A stretch of 64,000 bases of DNA from an uncultured Eggerthellaceae bacterium (GCA_958454405.1 CAUEBO010000006.1:13314-77313); one strand, 5' to 3'. Shown: positions 15,545 to 24,281, counted from the stretch's first letter. The notes: generated from the letters alone by a model not told the origin. A program made the numbers and translations.

Positions 15545-16212
15545 TGTCGAACCTTCTTTTCGATCCGATCAAAGTACAGTCAAGGGTGACGGATTCCGTT
15601 CTCGTCGGGTTCTCAGGCGGCAAGGACAGCATCGTCACCCTTGATCTGTGCATGAGGTATTTCAAACGCGTAATTCCGTTTTTCCTGTATATCGTCCCGA
15701 ACCTCGGATTTCAGGAGCGGACGCTGCAATGGTACGAGAACAGATACGATACCGAGATCATCCGGCTCCCGCACTTCGAAGTGTCGAACTTCATGCGCTA
15801 TGGATCATTCAGAGAACCGGACCAAAAGGTTCCAATCGTCGGAATAACCGACGAGTACAACTATCTCAGGCTTTTGACGGGTGCCACGTGGATAGCTGCT
15901 GGAGAGCGGATCGATGATTCGATCATCAGGCGGGCCATGATAAAACAGTCGGGGAGCATCGACCAGAAACGCGCAAGGTTTTATCCTCTTGCGTATTGGA
16001 AGAAGAAGGAAGTGCTCGGGTACATCAAACACCATCGACTCAAGCTTCCAACCGACAGCAAAGGTCTGGGATTCAGCTTTAAATCGCTGGAAGGCCGAGA
16101 ACTTGCGTTCGTGAAGAAGCACTATCCGGAAGACTACGCGAAGATCGAATCGCTGTACCCGTATTGCGGAGCAGCTGTTGAAAGGTGGCGGAGGCATGCC
16201 GACGAAACCTAA
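15544..16212 (+). CDS. PAPS-reductase-like PP-loop protein (IbrA/DndC-like)
   Basis: A 222-residue PP-loop ATPase. SGGKDSIVTLDL at about residues 24-35 is the ATP-pyrophosphatase loop. The C-terminus has the PAPS-reductase-like W-K-x-x-E/D-V region (YWKKKEVLGYI). It lacks the CGLH-type catalytic Cys end of true PAPS reductases. It is followed by, and overlaps, a ParB-like gene. This pair matches the IbrA/IbrB type seen in prophages, and similar PP-loop proteins act in DNA phosphorothioation (DndC). Exact role unknown. Confidence 0.78.
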   Translation: MSNLLFDPIKVQSRVTDSVLVGFSGGKDSIVTLDLCMRYFKRVIPFFLYIVPNLGFQERTLQWYENRYDTEIIRLPHFEVSNFMRYGSFREPDQKVPIVGITDEYNYLRLLTGATWIAAGERIDDSIIRRAMIKQSGSIDQKRARFYPLAYWKKKEVLGYIKHHRLKLPTDSKGLGFSFKSLEGRELAFVKKHYPEDYAKIESLYPYCGAAVERWRRHADET

Positions 16213-16936
16213 CGGCGAGGAAAGCAACCTCTCGAAGTATCAGGCGTTCGAAACCGAGGTCATCAATCGGCGGGATGTGAAGAACGCCCCGTACAATCCG
16301 CGAATCATCGACAAGGGCGCGAAGAAGCGCCTAAAAGAGGGGTTGCGGAAGCACGGCCTCGTGCAGCCAATCGTCTGGAACAGGCGAACCGGCAACGTGG
16401 TCGGAGGCCACCAGAGGCTCGAACAGCTCGACGCATTGGAGAGGCGCAAGGATTACGATCTTACCGTTTCGGTTATCGACGTAGACGAGCGCGAAGAGGT
16501 TGAGATCAACGTTCAGTTGAATAATCCGTCCATGCAGGGCGAATGGGACTTCGACAAGCTTGCTTACGTTGCGGAGGAATTCGACCTCGGTTTCGACGAT
16601 ATGGGATTTTCCGACTTCGACGTCGATCTTATGTTCGATGGCGACGACCGGTTCAGCAAGCTGTTCGACACGCCGGAGGCAGAAGAGGTCAAGGACGGAT
16701 TGCAGGAGATCAAAGACGCTCGCGAGCACGGCAATCAGAACCTCAAAGAGAGAAACAATATCAAATGGTACACCGTTATCGTGTTCCGAGACGAGTCCGA
16801 AAGGTCGGCGTTCCACCGTCGCATAAGCGTTCCGGAGTACGAGGAGTATGTGTCCCCCGACCATCTAGAGCGTCTTGCGCGCGAGAGCGCGCCCGCTAAG
16901 AGCAGGCGCGAGGGCACGGGCGAGAAGACTCAATAG
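16196..16936 (+). CDS. ParB-like nuclease-domain protein (IbrB-like)
   Basis: A 246-residue protein with an N-terminal ParB/Srx fold: PYNPRIIDKGAKKRLKEGL, HGLVQPIVWNRRTG and VVGGHQRLEQL at about residues 20-85. The C-terminal half is acidic and helical. It starts at ATG 16196 (AAAGGTGG 7 bases upstream) inside the end of the PP-loop gene. The partner arrangement suggests a two-protein module that modifies DNA or controls transcription. Confidence 0.78.
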   Translation: MPTKPNGEESNLSKYQAFETEVINRRDVKNAPYNPRIIDKGAKKRLKEGLRKHGLVQPIVWNRRTGNVVGGHQRLEQLDALERRKDYDLTVSVIDVDEREEVEINVQLNNPSMQGEWDFDKLAYVAEEFDLGFDDMGFSDFDVDLMFDGDDRFSKLFDTPEAEEVKDGLQEIKDAREHGNQNLKERNNIKWYTVIVFRDESERSAFHRRISVPEYEEYVSPDHLERLARESAPAKSRREGTGEKTQ

Positions 16937-16939
16937 CGG

Positions 16940-17410
16940 CTAGTCGCCAGAAACGATATTGCTCCACCATTCGCGAGTCTCGCGCTCCGGCGTTTCGCGG
17001 TCGCTCCACTTGATAAGGGGCTCGAAGTAAGTCCTCAGCGCATCGATGGTTTCCGGTATCTCTTTTATCAGATCGTCGGCAACTTCGAACAGATGCAGCT
17101 TGCCTTTGACGGCAAAAGGTTCGATCCATCGGAGGTTAGATAGGCTCCAAGCGTAGGAGTCGGATGGCATGCCGTCGAGCATGGCCGGCTCGATGTGGTC
17201 GCGCCTGAACGGCTCTACGTCATCGAGCGTGACCACGCAGAGCGCATAACCTGCAATGGCTCCGGCGCACGGCTTGGCGCTTGCGCATATGAGCAAGTCT
17301 CCCCGGTGGCTTGTCTGCCATGTTCGGCATTCGACGGTCTTCCATCCGAGCATGACCGGCATTGCCCACTCGGGGCGAAGTGATAGGGCTTTCAATGGGG
17401 TTCCTTTCAT
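16940..17410 (-). CDS. ASCH-domain protein
   Basis: A 156-residue ASCH-like protein: an N-terminal strand/loop LKALSLRPEWAMPVMLGWKTVECRTW, then HRGDLLICASAK and a later LSNLRWIEPFAVKG. ASCH domains are PUA-like and bind RNA; some cut or modify nucleotides. A minus-strand TATAAT (17422-17427) lies just upstream, so it may have its own promoter. It is convergent with the ParB-like gene. Confidence 0.75.
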   Translation of the reverse strand: MKGTPLKALSLRPEWAMPVMLGWKTVECRTWQTSHRGDLLICASAKPCAGAIAGYALCVVTLDDVEPFRRDHIEPAMLDGMPSDSYAWSLSNLRWIEPFAVKGKLHLFEVADDLIKEIPETIDALRTYFEPLIKWSDRETPERETREWWSNIVSGD

Positions 17411-17433
17411 TCGATAATGAGATTATACGGCGA

Positions 17434-17453
17434 AGCCCCGCCGAAGCGGGGCT
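17434..17453 (-). repeat. Hairpin with cUUCGg loop, also found at 42801
   Basis: AGCCCCGC-CGAA-GCGGGGCT on the plus strand; on the transcribed minus strand the loop reads UUCG closed by C-G, an especially stable hairpin. The inner 18 nt are identical to 42801-42818. There is no U-run after it, so it is probably not a normal terminator; it may be an mRNA stabiliser or processing site. Confidence 0.6.
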
Positions 17454-17465
17454 GTTGTCCTGTGT

Positions 17466-17684
17466 TTAACGTCTGCCGACGAAGGTCAATCGACCATCGT
17501 TCTCAATGACGGGCTTTCCCGGCTTCATGTCGTCGGCGGTTGCTAGCCGCGCGCCTCCGCAGATTCGAGCGTCGGGCATATCGGCGAGCAGTTTTTCCTC
17601 TGCTTCAGAAGCCGTGTCCGCATCCACCAGAATAGCTTGGCCGGTATTTCCGTAGCATTCCCGTGAATAGCTGATGTGGTACAT
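17466..17684 (-). CDS. Hypothetical accessory protein (72 aa)
   Basis: A 72-residue protein starting MYHISYSRECYGNTGQAILVDADTASEAEEKL, a pattern of small phage accessory proteins. AGGAG ribosome site upstream. Part of a leftward accessory operon. Function unknown. Confidence 0.55.
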   Translation of the reverse strand: MYHISYSRECYGNTGQAILVDADTASEAEEKLLADMPDARICGGARLATADDMKPGKPVIENDGRLTFVGRR

Positions 17685-17692
17685 GTGTTCTC

Positions 17693-17911
17693 CTACTCAA
17701 CGTCGAAGATGATTGCAGTGTCGCCGTTGCCCCATGGCTCGCTGTAGATGCATGCTATTTCCATTTCGGCAACATCTTCGGGCAGATCGCAAAAGCCATG
17801 GGCGCATGCGAACAGCTTTTCGAGATCGTTACCGTTGTTCTTGACTTCGCGAATCTCTACAGGCCCTTGAACCTCGTATCCAACGCCGTCGATAAGTTCA
17901 TTGATCGTCAT
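17693..17911 (-). CDS. Hypothetical acidic accessory protein (72 aa)
   Basis: A 72-residue very acidic protein (starting MTINELIDGVGYEVQG) with a GGAGGGAG site. Small acidic proteins of this type are often anti-restriction or DNA mimics, but no motif proves it. Overlaps the upstream gene by 14 bases. Confidence 0.55.
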   Translation of the reverse strand: MTINELIDGVGYEVQGPVEIREVKNNGNDLEKLFACAHGFCDLPEDVAEMEIACIYSEPWGNGDTAIIFDVE

Positions 17912-18263
17912 GGCTCTCCCTCCTGTTGATGGTGTCGTTGTATAACCTCATTGCCTCGACAAGCTGCCAAGGCTCGACGCTTCGCCAGAACGCTTCGCAG
18001 TCTTCGAGTTCTTCCCACCCGCCTGGTCTTGTGTTGTAGTCGATGACTGCGCAGTCTTTCGCCGCTTCGTCGGTAAGAGACTGCGCTTCCGTAACTCCGG
18101 CGCCCTGCTCACGTGCGTACGCATAAGCCTCGCCCAGGGTCTTGCAGAACAGCCCTTGGCCGCTGTAATGGAACTCGCATGAATCGGGTTCGGCATGCCA
18201 GATTTGGCAGTTGTAGGGGTAATCGGCAGGGTCGGCGCTTGCAACGATCTTCGCGATCTTCAT
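17898..18263 (-). CDS. Hypothetical accessory protein (121 aa)
   Basis: A 121-residue acidic protein beginning MKIAKIVASADPADYPY. The 18263 start is chosen over 18269 because the GGAAGG site is too close to the latter. Cys and Trp are frequent; no domain recognised. Second gene of the leftward operon. Confidence 0.55.
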   Translation of the reverse strand: MKIAKIVASADPADYPYNCQIWHAEPDSCEFHYSGQGLFCKTLGEAYAYAREQGAGVTEAQSLTDEAAKDCAVIDYNTRPGGWEELEDCEAFWRSVEPWQLVEAMRLYNDTINRRESHDDQ

Positions 18264-18277
18264 GATCATCCTTCCGG

Positions 18278-18913
18278 CTAGATCCACTTGATGTAAACGG
18301 CGCTGTAGAAATGACGGTCGAAGTAATCGACCTGCGAATTGCTGTCATCGTGGTTGTACGCATCGAGAATGGCGTTCGTCTGGCTGATGATCCGTTTCGC
18401 GTCGTCGGTCAGAAAGCTGCGGTTGATGTGGTTCGCTTCGACATCAACGCCGAGGCGCATGTACTTGCAGAGGTGGTTGAACAAACGTTCGCGTACGATT
18501 GCGCGATCTTCTTCCATGGCGCGGTACGCCTCAATGAACACCGATCCGAGGTCGTTATCGGCTTCGTCGGCCTGTCCGATCCACACGGGCATGCGGGCAT
18601 CAGATGCCATGAACTCGGCTTTGGCGTCTTGCCAGGGCTTCGAGAACCTATCGCGCTCCAACTTGATGGTCACGCTCACGCCCTGGTACATGCTCCCGGT
18701 TTTGACGCTGACGTTCACGTTGCTCTTCTTGGATACTGCAAGATGCTCGCGAAGGTCGGTGCGAATGGCCTTGGAGAGGTCGGCGCCGTACAGAGGCTTT
18801 TTAGTGAATTTGGCGCCCGTGATCTCGGTAGCGCCCATATAACCGTCAGAAGCCTCGACAGAGTATTCGCGCGAGAACTTGGCGGTTTTTGATTCTATGG
18901 TAGTTGCTTGCAT
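18278..18913 (-). CDS. Accessory protein with possible LPD29-like domain
   Basis: A 211-residue protein. Residues about 45-85 (LSKAIRTDLREHLAVSKKS, then VNVSVKTGSMYQGVSVTIK) resemble the LPD29-type domain associated with large polyvalent and anti-defence proteins of mobile elements. The ATG at 18913 is preferred because of the GAAAGGA site. It is the first gene of the leftward accessory operon. The domain call is tentative. Confidence 0.6.
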   Translation of the reverse strand: MQATTIESKTAKFSREYSVEASDGYMGATEITGAKFTKKPLYGADLSKAIRTDLREHLAVSKKSNVNVSVKTGSMYQGVSVTIKLERDRFSKPWQDAKAEFMASDARMPVWIGQADEADNDLGSVFIEAYRAMEEDRAIVRERLFNHLCKYMRLGVDVEANHINRSFLTDDAKRIISQTNAILDAYNHDDSNSQVDYFDRHFYSAVYIKWI

Positions 18914-18997
18914 GGTATAATCCTTTCGTGAGATACCCACTGGCGCAGGGCGGCAACCCGTACGCCAGCGGGGCTTTACAGCCCTTGCCTATCCTCT

Positions 18998-19108
18998 CTA
19001 GCGGGTGCGATCGGTCGGGGCTTTTTCATTGCGCCTTCTCAGCGCCGCCGCGATCAGTCTTGCAGCGATTTTAAAAAGCGCCCAGTAGATCGTTTCCTCA
19101 TCGAACAT
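18998..19108 (-). CDS. Tiny hydrophobic peptide (36 aa), toxin-like
   Basis: A 36-residue peptide with a short acidic start (MFDEETIYW), a hydrophobic helix (ALFKIAARLIAAAL) and a basic tail (RRRNEKAP). The AGGAGGTG site upstream of ATG 19108 is excellent, which argues it is translated. Size and shape recall type I toxin or holin-like peptides; that is inference. It is divergent from an XRE gene. Confidence 0.45.
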   Translation of the reverse strand: MFDEETIYWALFKIAARLIAAALRRRNEKAPTDRTR

Positions 19109-19199
19109 AGGCTTCACCTCCTCTCGCGAGAAGGGGGCGCAGGGTTCGCGCCCGTTTTGCAATGCTATTCGGTTGTCAAGGTGCCGTGCCCTTTTGAGC

Positions 19200-19300
19200 A
19201 CATATACATATTACCATATATGCACATATAAGTATTAGTATTTGCTAATCTCCATATTAGCAACACATATAAATATGTGCATATGTGGTAAGATGCAGGC
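19200..19300. promoter_or_regulatory. AT-rich operator/promoter region of XRE regulator
   Basis: Contains two perfect dyads: TTGCTAAT-CTCCAT-ATTAGCAA (arms 19242-19249 and 19256-19263) and CACATAT-AA-ATATGTG (starting 19265), plus further CATATA/CACATATA copies near 19200-19230. It is the only strongly AT-rich patch here and lies between divergent genes. It is the likely control site of the small HTH protein at 19301. Confidence 0.6.
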
Positions 19301-19531
19301 ATGAACACTCTAGATGCGATAACCAAGATGCTTACGACGAGCGGAACGAGCAAGGCCGCTCTCGGCGCAGCATTGGGAAGATCGCGCAACAGCATCTACA
19401 ACATGTATCAGAAGGGCACCGACGTTAAGGCGGAAACGCTGGTGCGCATGGCCGACGCGATGGGGTACGAGCTGATCCTTCGCGGACACGGCGAGGAGAT
19501 TCCAATAGACCCGCCGAGCGCGGAACAATAA
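19301..19531 (+). CDS. Small XRE-family regulator
   Basis: A 76-residue HTH protein: TSGTSKAALGAALGRSRNSIYNMYQ is the helix-turn-helix and ELILRG follows. It resembles the gene at 43835 in size, start (MNTLDAITKML vs MDALQAVTYMM) and layout, so they are paralogues. It probably represses the leftward accessory genes or itself through the dyads upstream. A terminator follows at 19552. Confidence 0.7.
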   Translation: MNTLDAITKMLTTSGTSKAALGAALGRSRNSIYNMYQKGTDVKAETLVRMADAMGYELILRGHGEEIPIDPPSAEQ

Positions 19532-19551
19532 TCATAACCAACTAATTACTT

Positions 19552-19576
19552 GGCACCCGAGGGGGGTGCCTTTTTT
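19552..19576 (+). terminator. Rho-independent terminator
   Basis: GGCACCC / GGGTGCC stem (19552-19558, 19564-19570) followed by T6. It ends the XRE gene transcript just before the packaging genes. Confidence 0.85.
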
Positions 19577-19621
19577 ATGCCCCGATCAAGGGGCGCTTCT
19601 CGTTCCCAGGAGGTGGGCGGA

Positions 19622-19813
19622 ATGCTGACAGTCGATTTCATGATCCGAGCTGCCCTGCGATGCGACACCGTCATGAGCCGCGCAATGCTTCGAGCGTGCG
19701 GCGTTCCGGTGCCTCGGTCACGTCCGCGCATCGGCTCCATAGTTCCTGTTTCCGCGTACTGTGGCATGGGTGAGTGCTTCGCGAACCACGGAAGCCCCAT
19801 GGATGGGCGATAA
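19622..19813 (+). CDS. Small hypothetical protein before terminase (63 aa)
   Basis: A 63-residue basic protein starting MLTVDFMIRAALRCD, preceded by AGGAGGTG. In-frame ATG 19577 would extend it but lacks a ribosome site. No family recognised; position suggests a packaging-region accessory protein. Confidence 0.45.
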   Translation: MLTVDFMIRAALRCDTVMSRAMLRACGVPVPRSRPRIGSIVPVSAYCGMGECFANHGSPMDGR

Positions 19814-19830
19814 GAGGCGGGAGGAATAAA

Positions 19831-20229
19831 ATGAACCCTGAGAACCTCGTTCCCAATGAGAAGCGAACGCCGAGCGAACGCCGAGCAAACGCCTCGAAAG
19901 CTGGCAGGGCGTCGGGCAAAGCGAGGCGAGAGCGCAAGACGATGCAGGAGATGTGTAAGGTCGTCCTGGGAATGCCGCTCAAGAACGGCGACGTTGACGA
20001 GATCATGGCTTTTGAGGACATCAAGAACGCCAACGTCACTGTTGAGCAGGCTGCCGTGATGGCCGTCGCGAACAAGGCTATTAAGGGCGATTCCTCGGCT
20101 CTCGCGTTCCTCCGCGACACGGCGGGCGAAAAGCCAGTCGAGAAGGTTGACGTCAGAAGCGATGTGCAGCAGGCGTCTGCCGACATACGCGCAATGATCG
20201 ATGCCAAGAAGGCCGCTGACGGTGGATGA
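19831..20229 (+). CDS. terS: Terminase small subunit-like protein
   Basis: A 132-residue basic protein with an N-terminal KRTPSERRANASKAGRASG segment and a helical C-terminal part (VTVEQAAVMAVANKAIKGDSSALAFL). This DUF5681-like pattern is found directly upstream of terminase large subunits and fits the DNA-recognition subunit. GGGAGGAATAAA site upstream. Overlaps the large subunit frame. Confidence 0.72.
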   Translation: MNPENLVPNEKRTPSERRANASKAGRASGKARRERKTMQEMCKVVLGMPLKNGDVDEIMAFEDIKNANVTVEQAAVMAVANKAIKGDSSALAFLRDTAGEKPVEKVDVRSDVQQASADIRAMIDAKKAADGG

Positions 20230-21508
20230 CGGCGACCGCCGCGCCCTAGTAGACCTGATATACGATTGCCCTGCCGACATAGCCTGCAAACTCGGATACG
20301 ACAAGCTCACCTCCCTACACGGCTCCTGGATCAAGGACATGGTGTTCGGAGACGAGGACAAGACGCTTCAAGCGCACCGAGGTTCGTTCAAGACGACTTG
20401 CCTCATCATCGCGATATCGTTCATCATGCTGCTTTTCCCGTCCATGAGAATCATCTTCATCCGCAAGACGGACAGCGATGTCGCCGAAGTGATGAGCGCG
20501 GTCGCCAACGTTTTGAGAAGCGATCACTTCCGGTCGCTGTGCCTGATGCTCTACGGATGCGATCTCGTCATCACCAAGGAGACGCAGGGCGAGGTGAGCA
20601 CGAATCTCGTTCAAGGCGTGTCTGGCGCGTCTCAGCTCGTCGGCCTTGGGTGCGGCGCTTCGATCACGGGCAAGCACGCCGACAGGGTGTTCACCGACGA
20701 CATAGTGAACGTCAAGGACAGGGTTTCTGAGGCCGAGCGCAAGCGCATCAAGCTTCTGTACCAGGAGCTTCAGAACATCCGCAACAGGGGCGGGCGCATT
20801 TTCAACACCGGCACTCCGTGGCACAAGGACGACGCATTCAGCCTGATGCCGAACATCGTCAAATTCGACTGCCATTCGACAGGGCTCATGACGGGAGACG
20901 AGGTTGCGGCCGTCCGCAAGGGCATGAGTGCATCACTGTTCGCCGCGAACTACGAGCTCAAGCACATTGCGGACGAGGACGCCATGTTCTCCGGCCAGCA
21001 ATTCTTCTCCGATCCGAAAATGCTCTACGAAGGCATCGGCCACATAGACGCATCGTACGGCGGCAAGGATGGAACAGCGTTCACCGCCGTCAGCAAGAGA
21101 GACGGCATCTACTACGTGCACCTGCGTCTTTGGCAGAAGCATGTTGGCAAGTGCTTGCCCGAGATAATCCGCCTCTGCAAGGAATTGCGGATCGGCACGA
21201 TCTACTGCGAGAAGAACGCGGACAAGGGCTACCTGAGCAGGGACATACGCAAGCTCGGGCACCCTTCCTCATCCTATTCGGAGAGCACCAACAAGTTCAT
21301 CAAGATTTCGACGCACCTTGTCAAGGCTTGGGACAACGTTCGTTTCCTCGATTGCGATGCGTACCAGCTCGACGCCGACGCGCTGAACCAGGTGCTCGAC
21401 TACAACGAGAACGCCTCCCACGACGACGCCCCGGACTCTCTGGCGAGCGCGATCAGGCAGTACGAGTCCAGGCCGAAGATCAAGGTGTGGAAGGAGGGCA
21501 TCGCCTGA
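20201..21508 (+). CDS. terL: Terminase large subunit
   Basis: A 435-residue packaging ATPase/nuclease. Walker A is QAHRGSFKTTCLI at about residues 62-74, and the Walker B-like VFTDDIV appears near residue 165. The C-terminal RNase H-like nuclease region is GHIDASYGGKDGTAF with later acidic residues. It cuts the concatemer and pumps DNA into the procapsid through the portal. The start shown overlaps terS by 29 bases; a GTG near 20222 is an alternative. Confidence 0.93.
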   Translation: MPRRPLTVDDGDRRALVDLIYDCPADIACKLGYDKLTSLHGSWIKDMVFGDEDKTLQAHRGSFKTTCLIIAISFIMLLFPSMRIIFIRKTDSDVAEVMSAVANVLRSDHFRSLCLMLYGCDLVITKETQGEVSTNLVQGVSGASQLVGLGCGASITGKHADRVFTDDIVNVKDRVSEAERKRIKLLYQELQNIRNRGGRIFNTGTPWHKDDAFSLMPNIVKFDCHSTGLMTGDEVAAVRKGMSASLFAANYELKHIADEDAMFSGQQFFSDPKMLYEGIGHIDASYGGKDGTAFTAVSKRDGIYYVHLRLWQKHVGKCLPEIIRLCKELRIGTIYCEKNADKGYLSRDIRKLGHPSSSYSESTNKFIKISTHLVKAWDNVRFLDCDAYQLDADALNQVLDYNENASHDDAPDSLASAIRQYESRPKIKVWKEGIA

Positions 21509-22956
21509 TGTCGCACGAATACCATTCGTTCTACTACGACCAGATGCAAAGGGAACCGGTCACTGATGACTTCACGCTGCCGAAGGGAACCGCCATGACG
21601 GCGGCGCTCTTGCGCGATCTCATCGAGGAACACCGGAGGAACCATGTGCCGAGATATGAGTACCTGAAGGCGGCATACGACACGCATTACCTCATATTCG
21701 GCCCTCAGAAGCGCCCGAAGCCCGACTATAAGCCAGACAACAGGCTTGCTGCCGACATGGCGTTCAACATAACGCAGACGTTCGAAGGGTTCTTCATCGG
21801 CGTTCCTGTCGATACGAGGCTCGAAGGCGACGAGGCCAAGGGTCGTTACCTCGACGAATATAAGAGCAGAAACAGCCAAGACGACGTTGACGCAGAGCTT
21901 TCGGAGATGTGTTCGAAGTTCGGGCACAGCTACGAAATGCACTACCAGGACGAGGACGGCATGCCCCGAAGCGTGCCGTTGTCGCCCATGTGCAGCTTCA
22001 TGGTGTACGACGATTCGACGCTTCACCGCCCCATGTACTTCGTGCGCTACGCATACGATGACGAAGGGCGGATGAAGGGGTCGTATTCGGACCAGATGTA
22101 CGTAACGAAGTTCGAGGACGCAGGTAGCGGCATCGTCGAAGTGGATGTCGAAGACCATTACTTCGGCGACGTTCCAGCTACAGAATTCATGCAGAACACC
22201 GACAAACGAGGCATATATGAAGGCGTGCTGAACCTGATAGAAGCTTACAACAGGGTCCTTTCGGAGAAGTCAAACGATGTTGAATATTTCAGCGACGCCT
22301 ACATGGTCGTCAAGGGCACGGAACTCCCCGACGACTACAAGGCGAACCTGCGCGAGTACAAGCTTATCAACCTGTTCGGCGACAATGCAGACAACATAGA
22401 CTGTTTCTTCCTCGCAAAGCCCGATGCCGATGCGACGCAGGAGAACCTTATCAACCGCCTTGAAATGCTCATCTTCAAGATGGCGATGGTTCCCGACATA
22501 ACGGACGAGTCGTTCTCCACCGCGTCTGGAATCGCGCTCAAGATGCGCCTTATGCCGATGAGCAACCTTGCGCGGAAGAAGGAACTCAAGTTCATCGCGT
22601 CGGTCAAGCGGCGCCTGCGGCTGCTGGCCAACTACCCTAACAAGCCCTTTGAAGGAGACGACTGGCAGGCGGTCGAAATCACCATGCATCGCAACATGCC
22701 CGAAGACCTTGAGTCGGAGGCGGCGGTTGCCGCGAGCCTGTCCGGCATAGTCTCCTCTGAAACGCAGCTTTCGAACCTCTCGTGCGTGGACGACCCGAAG
22801 AAGGAGATCGATCGCATGGAGAGGGAGAAACGCGAAAGGGCCGAATCGATTTCGGGCGGCTACCCAACAAACCGAGTGGAAGGAACGAGCGATGAAGATG
22901 ATGGCGGCATACGAGCGGGCGAGCAAGCTGAACGTGCGGGAAAAGCCGTCGCCTAG
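21508..22956 (+). CDS. Portal protein (SPP1 gp6-like)
   Basis: A 482-residue portal of the SPP1/gp6 type: N-terminal RYEYLKAAYDTHYLIF, DNRLAADMAFNIT, then clip/stem helices, and the C-terminal EREKRERAESIS tail. It forms the dodecameric ring for DNA entry and connector assembly. ATG overlaps the terL stop. It shares its last 65 bases with the next gene. Confidence 0.9.
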   Translation: MSHEYHSFYYDQMQREPVTDDFTLPKGTAMTAALLRDLIEEHRRNHVPRYEYLKAAYDTHYLIFGPQKRPKPDYKPDNRLAADMAFNITQTFEGFFIGVPVDTRLEGDEAKGRYLDEYKSRNSQDDVDAELSEMCSKFGHSYEMHYQDEDGMPRSVPLSPMCSFMVYDDSTLHRPMYFVRYAYDDEGRMKGSYSDQMYVTKFEDAGSGIVEVDVEDHYFGDVPATEFMQNTDKRGIYEGVLNLIEAYNRVLSEKSNDVEYFSDAYMVVKGTELPDDYKANLREYKLINLFGDNADNIDCFFLAKPDADATQENLINRLEMLIFKMAMVPDITDESFSTASGIALKMRLMPMSNLARKKELKFIASVKRRLRLLANYPNKPFEGDDWQAVEITMHRNMPEDLESEAAVAASLSGIVSSETQLSNLSCVDDPKKEIDRMEREKRERAESISGGYPTNRVEGTSDEDDGGIRAGEQAERAGKAVA

Positions 22957-23308
22957 CGCGAAGGTGGTACGCACCATGGAGCATGGCGAGGCAGCGGAAG
23001 TCGAAGTCATCGAGAACGGTTGGTGCAAGGTCGAGGACGGCTACATCAGGGCCGATCTGGTCACTGTGCGCCTCGATGGCGGCAAAGAGCCCGTCTCGAA
23101 CGAATCCAAAGAGCCGGATAAGCCTCAAGGCAACGAGCGGGGGCTTTCTTCCGACGCCCAGGTTTCCGATGCCGAATCGGATGACGCATCCGGGTTGAGG
23201 GCCATGACCATTCTCCAGTTGCGCGAGCTGGCCGGGCAAAGCGGCATCAAGATCCCTTCAGGAGTGAACAAGGAAGGGATCATCGCTGCGATACTCTCCG
23301 ATGAGTAA
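22892..23308 (+). CDS. SH3b plus SAP/Rho_N-like protein
   Basis: A 138-residue protein. Residues about 8-60 form a bacterial SH3 domain (ASKLNVREKPSPSAKVVRTM, then NGWCKVEDGYIRADLVTV). The C-terminal about 35 residues (MTILQLRELAGQSGIKIPSG) resemble the SAP/Rho_N/HeH nucleic-acid-binding motif. This is an odd combination between portal and MuF genes. It may be a head accessory protein or a morphogenesis factor. Confidence 0.65.
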   Translation: MKMMAAYERASKLNVREKPSPSAKVVRTMEHGEAAEVEVIENGWCKVEDGYIRADLVTVRLDGGKEPVSNESKEPDKPQGNERGLSSDAQVSDAESDDASGLRAMTILQLRELAGQSGIKIPSGVNKEGIIAAILSDE

Positions 23309-24281
23309 GGATGCAGCCTACTGGGAAAAGCGCAGGAAGGCGCTGCTCTCCCAGATGGAATCCGACGAGAAGGAGCTTTTCAAAAAGCTCGATGCGCTGT
23401 ACTCGTCAGAGATCGCGAAGCTGGAAAGGGATATCGCAGCCTATTACCATCTGCACGGCGAGGAAAACGTGATTGAGTACAGGAAGCTCCTCGCTTCGCT
23501 TTCAGAAGAAGATGCCGCGCTTCTCATGGAGCGCATGGAGGAGTTCGGAAGGAAGTATCCGCAATACGCCCACCTGCTGCCCGTGCGCGAGAGCATATAC
23601 AAGCTGAACGAGCTTGAAGCTATCCAGCTATCGATGCGTTTGCAGCAGCTTGAGATAGGCGCAATCGAGCAAGGCGAGCTGCAACGCCACCTCGAAGAAC
23701 AGGCGCGCCGCGCAGCCAACCTGGCTGCTGAGCAGATGGGGTTCGGCTCAAGCTTCTATACGGTGAACGCCGCTGTCGTGAAGGCGACAGTCGGCGCTGC
23801 CTGGGCAGGCGGAGAGTCTTTCTCTGAGAGGATATGGGGCAACCGTCAAAAACTCGCTTCGTACCTAGGAGACGACTTCGCGAAGCTGATAGCGCGCGGA
23901 GCTTCCTACGACCAGTGCGCGAAAGAGCTTTCAGGACGTTTCGAGAGCGTTTCGAGTCGTGACATCCGCAGGCTGGTGTTCACGGAAGGCACGTTCGTGC
24001 TAAACGAGGCGCAGGCGCAGGTTCACGAAAACGGATTCGAATACTTCGCCATCTCGTGCGCTGATTCCAGAGCGTGCGAGGTGTGTAAGTCGTTGCAGCG
24101 CAAGCAGAGCGACGACCCGGTGAGATTCAGCGAGCGAAGCCCGGGCGTCAACTTCCCGCCGATGCACCCATGGTGCAGATGCTCCTACACCGTCGAAGTC
24201 GATGACTGGGACGCATGGATCGACGCCTACGTATCCGCCCGCAGCGGCGATGCCGCGACGCATGGGAAGGGGGATCGATGA
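23301..24281 (+). CDS. Minor head protein (MuF / SPP1 gp7-like)
   Basis: A 326-residue protein with the MuF domain near the C-terminus (FVLNEAQAQVHENGFEYFAI, CKSLQRKQSDDPVRFSER, NFPPMHPWCRCSYTVEVDDW). The N-terminal part is a long helix. SPP1 gp7/Mu gpF proteins ride with the portal and help head assembly or ejection. It overlaps the SH3b gene and the thioredoxin-fold gene. Confidence 0.88.
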   Translation: MSKDAAYWEKRRKALLSQMESDEKELFKKLDALYSSEIAKLERDIAAYYHLHGEENVIEYRKLLASLSEEDAALLMERMEEFGRKYPQYAHLLPVRESIYKLNELEAIQLSMRLQQLEIGAIEQGELQRHLEEQARRAANLAAEQMGFGSSFYTVNAAVVKATVGAAWAGGESFSERIWGNRQKLASYLGDDFAKLIARGASYDQCAKELSGRFESVSSRDIRRLVFTEGTFVLNEAQAQVHENGFEYFAISCADSRACEVCKSLQRKQSDDPVRFSERSPGVNFPPMHPWCRCSYTVEVDDWDAWIDAYVSARSGDAATHGKGDR

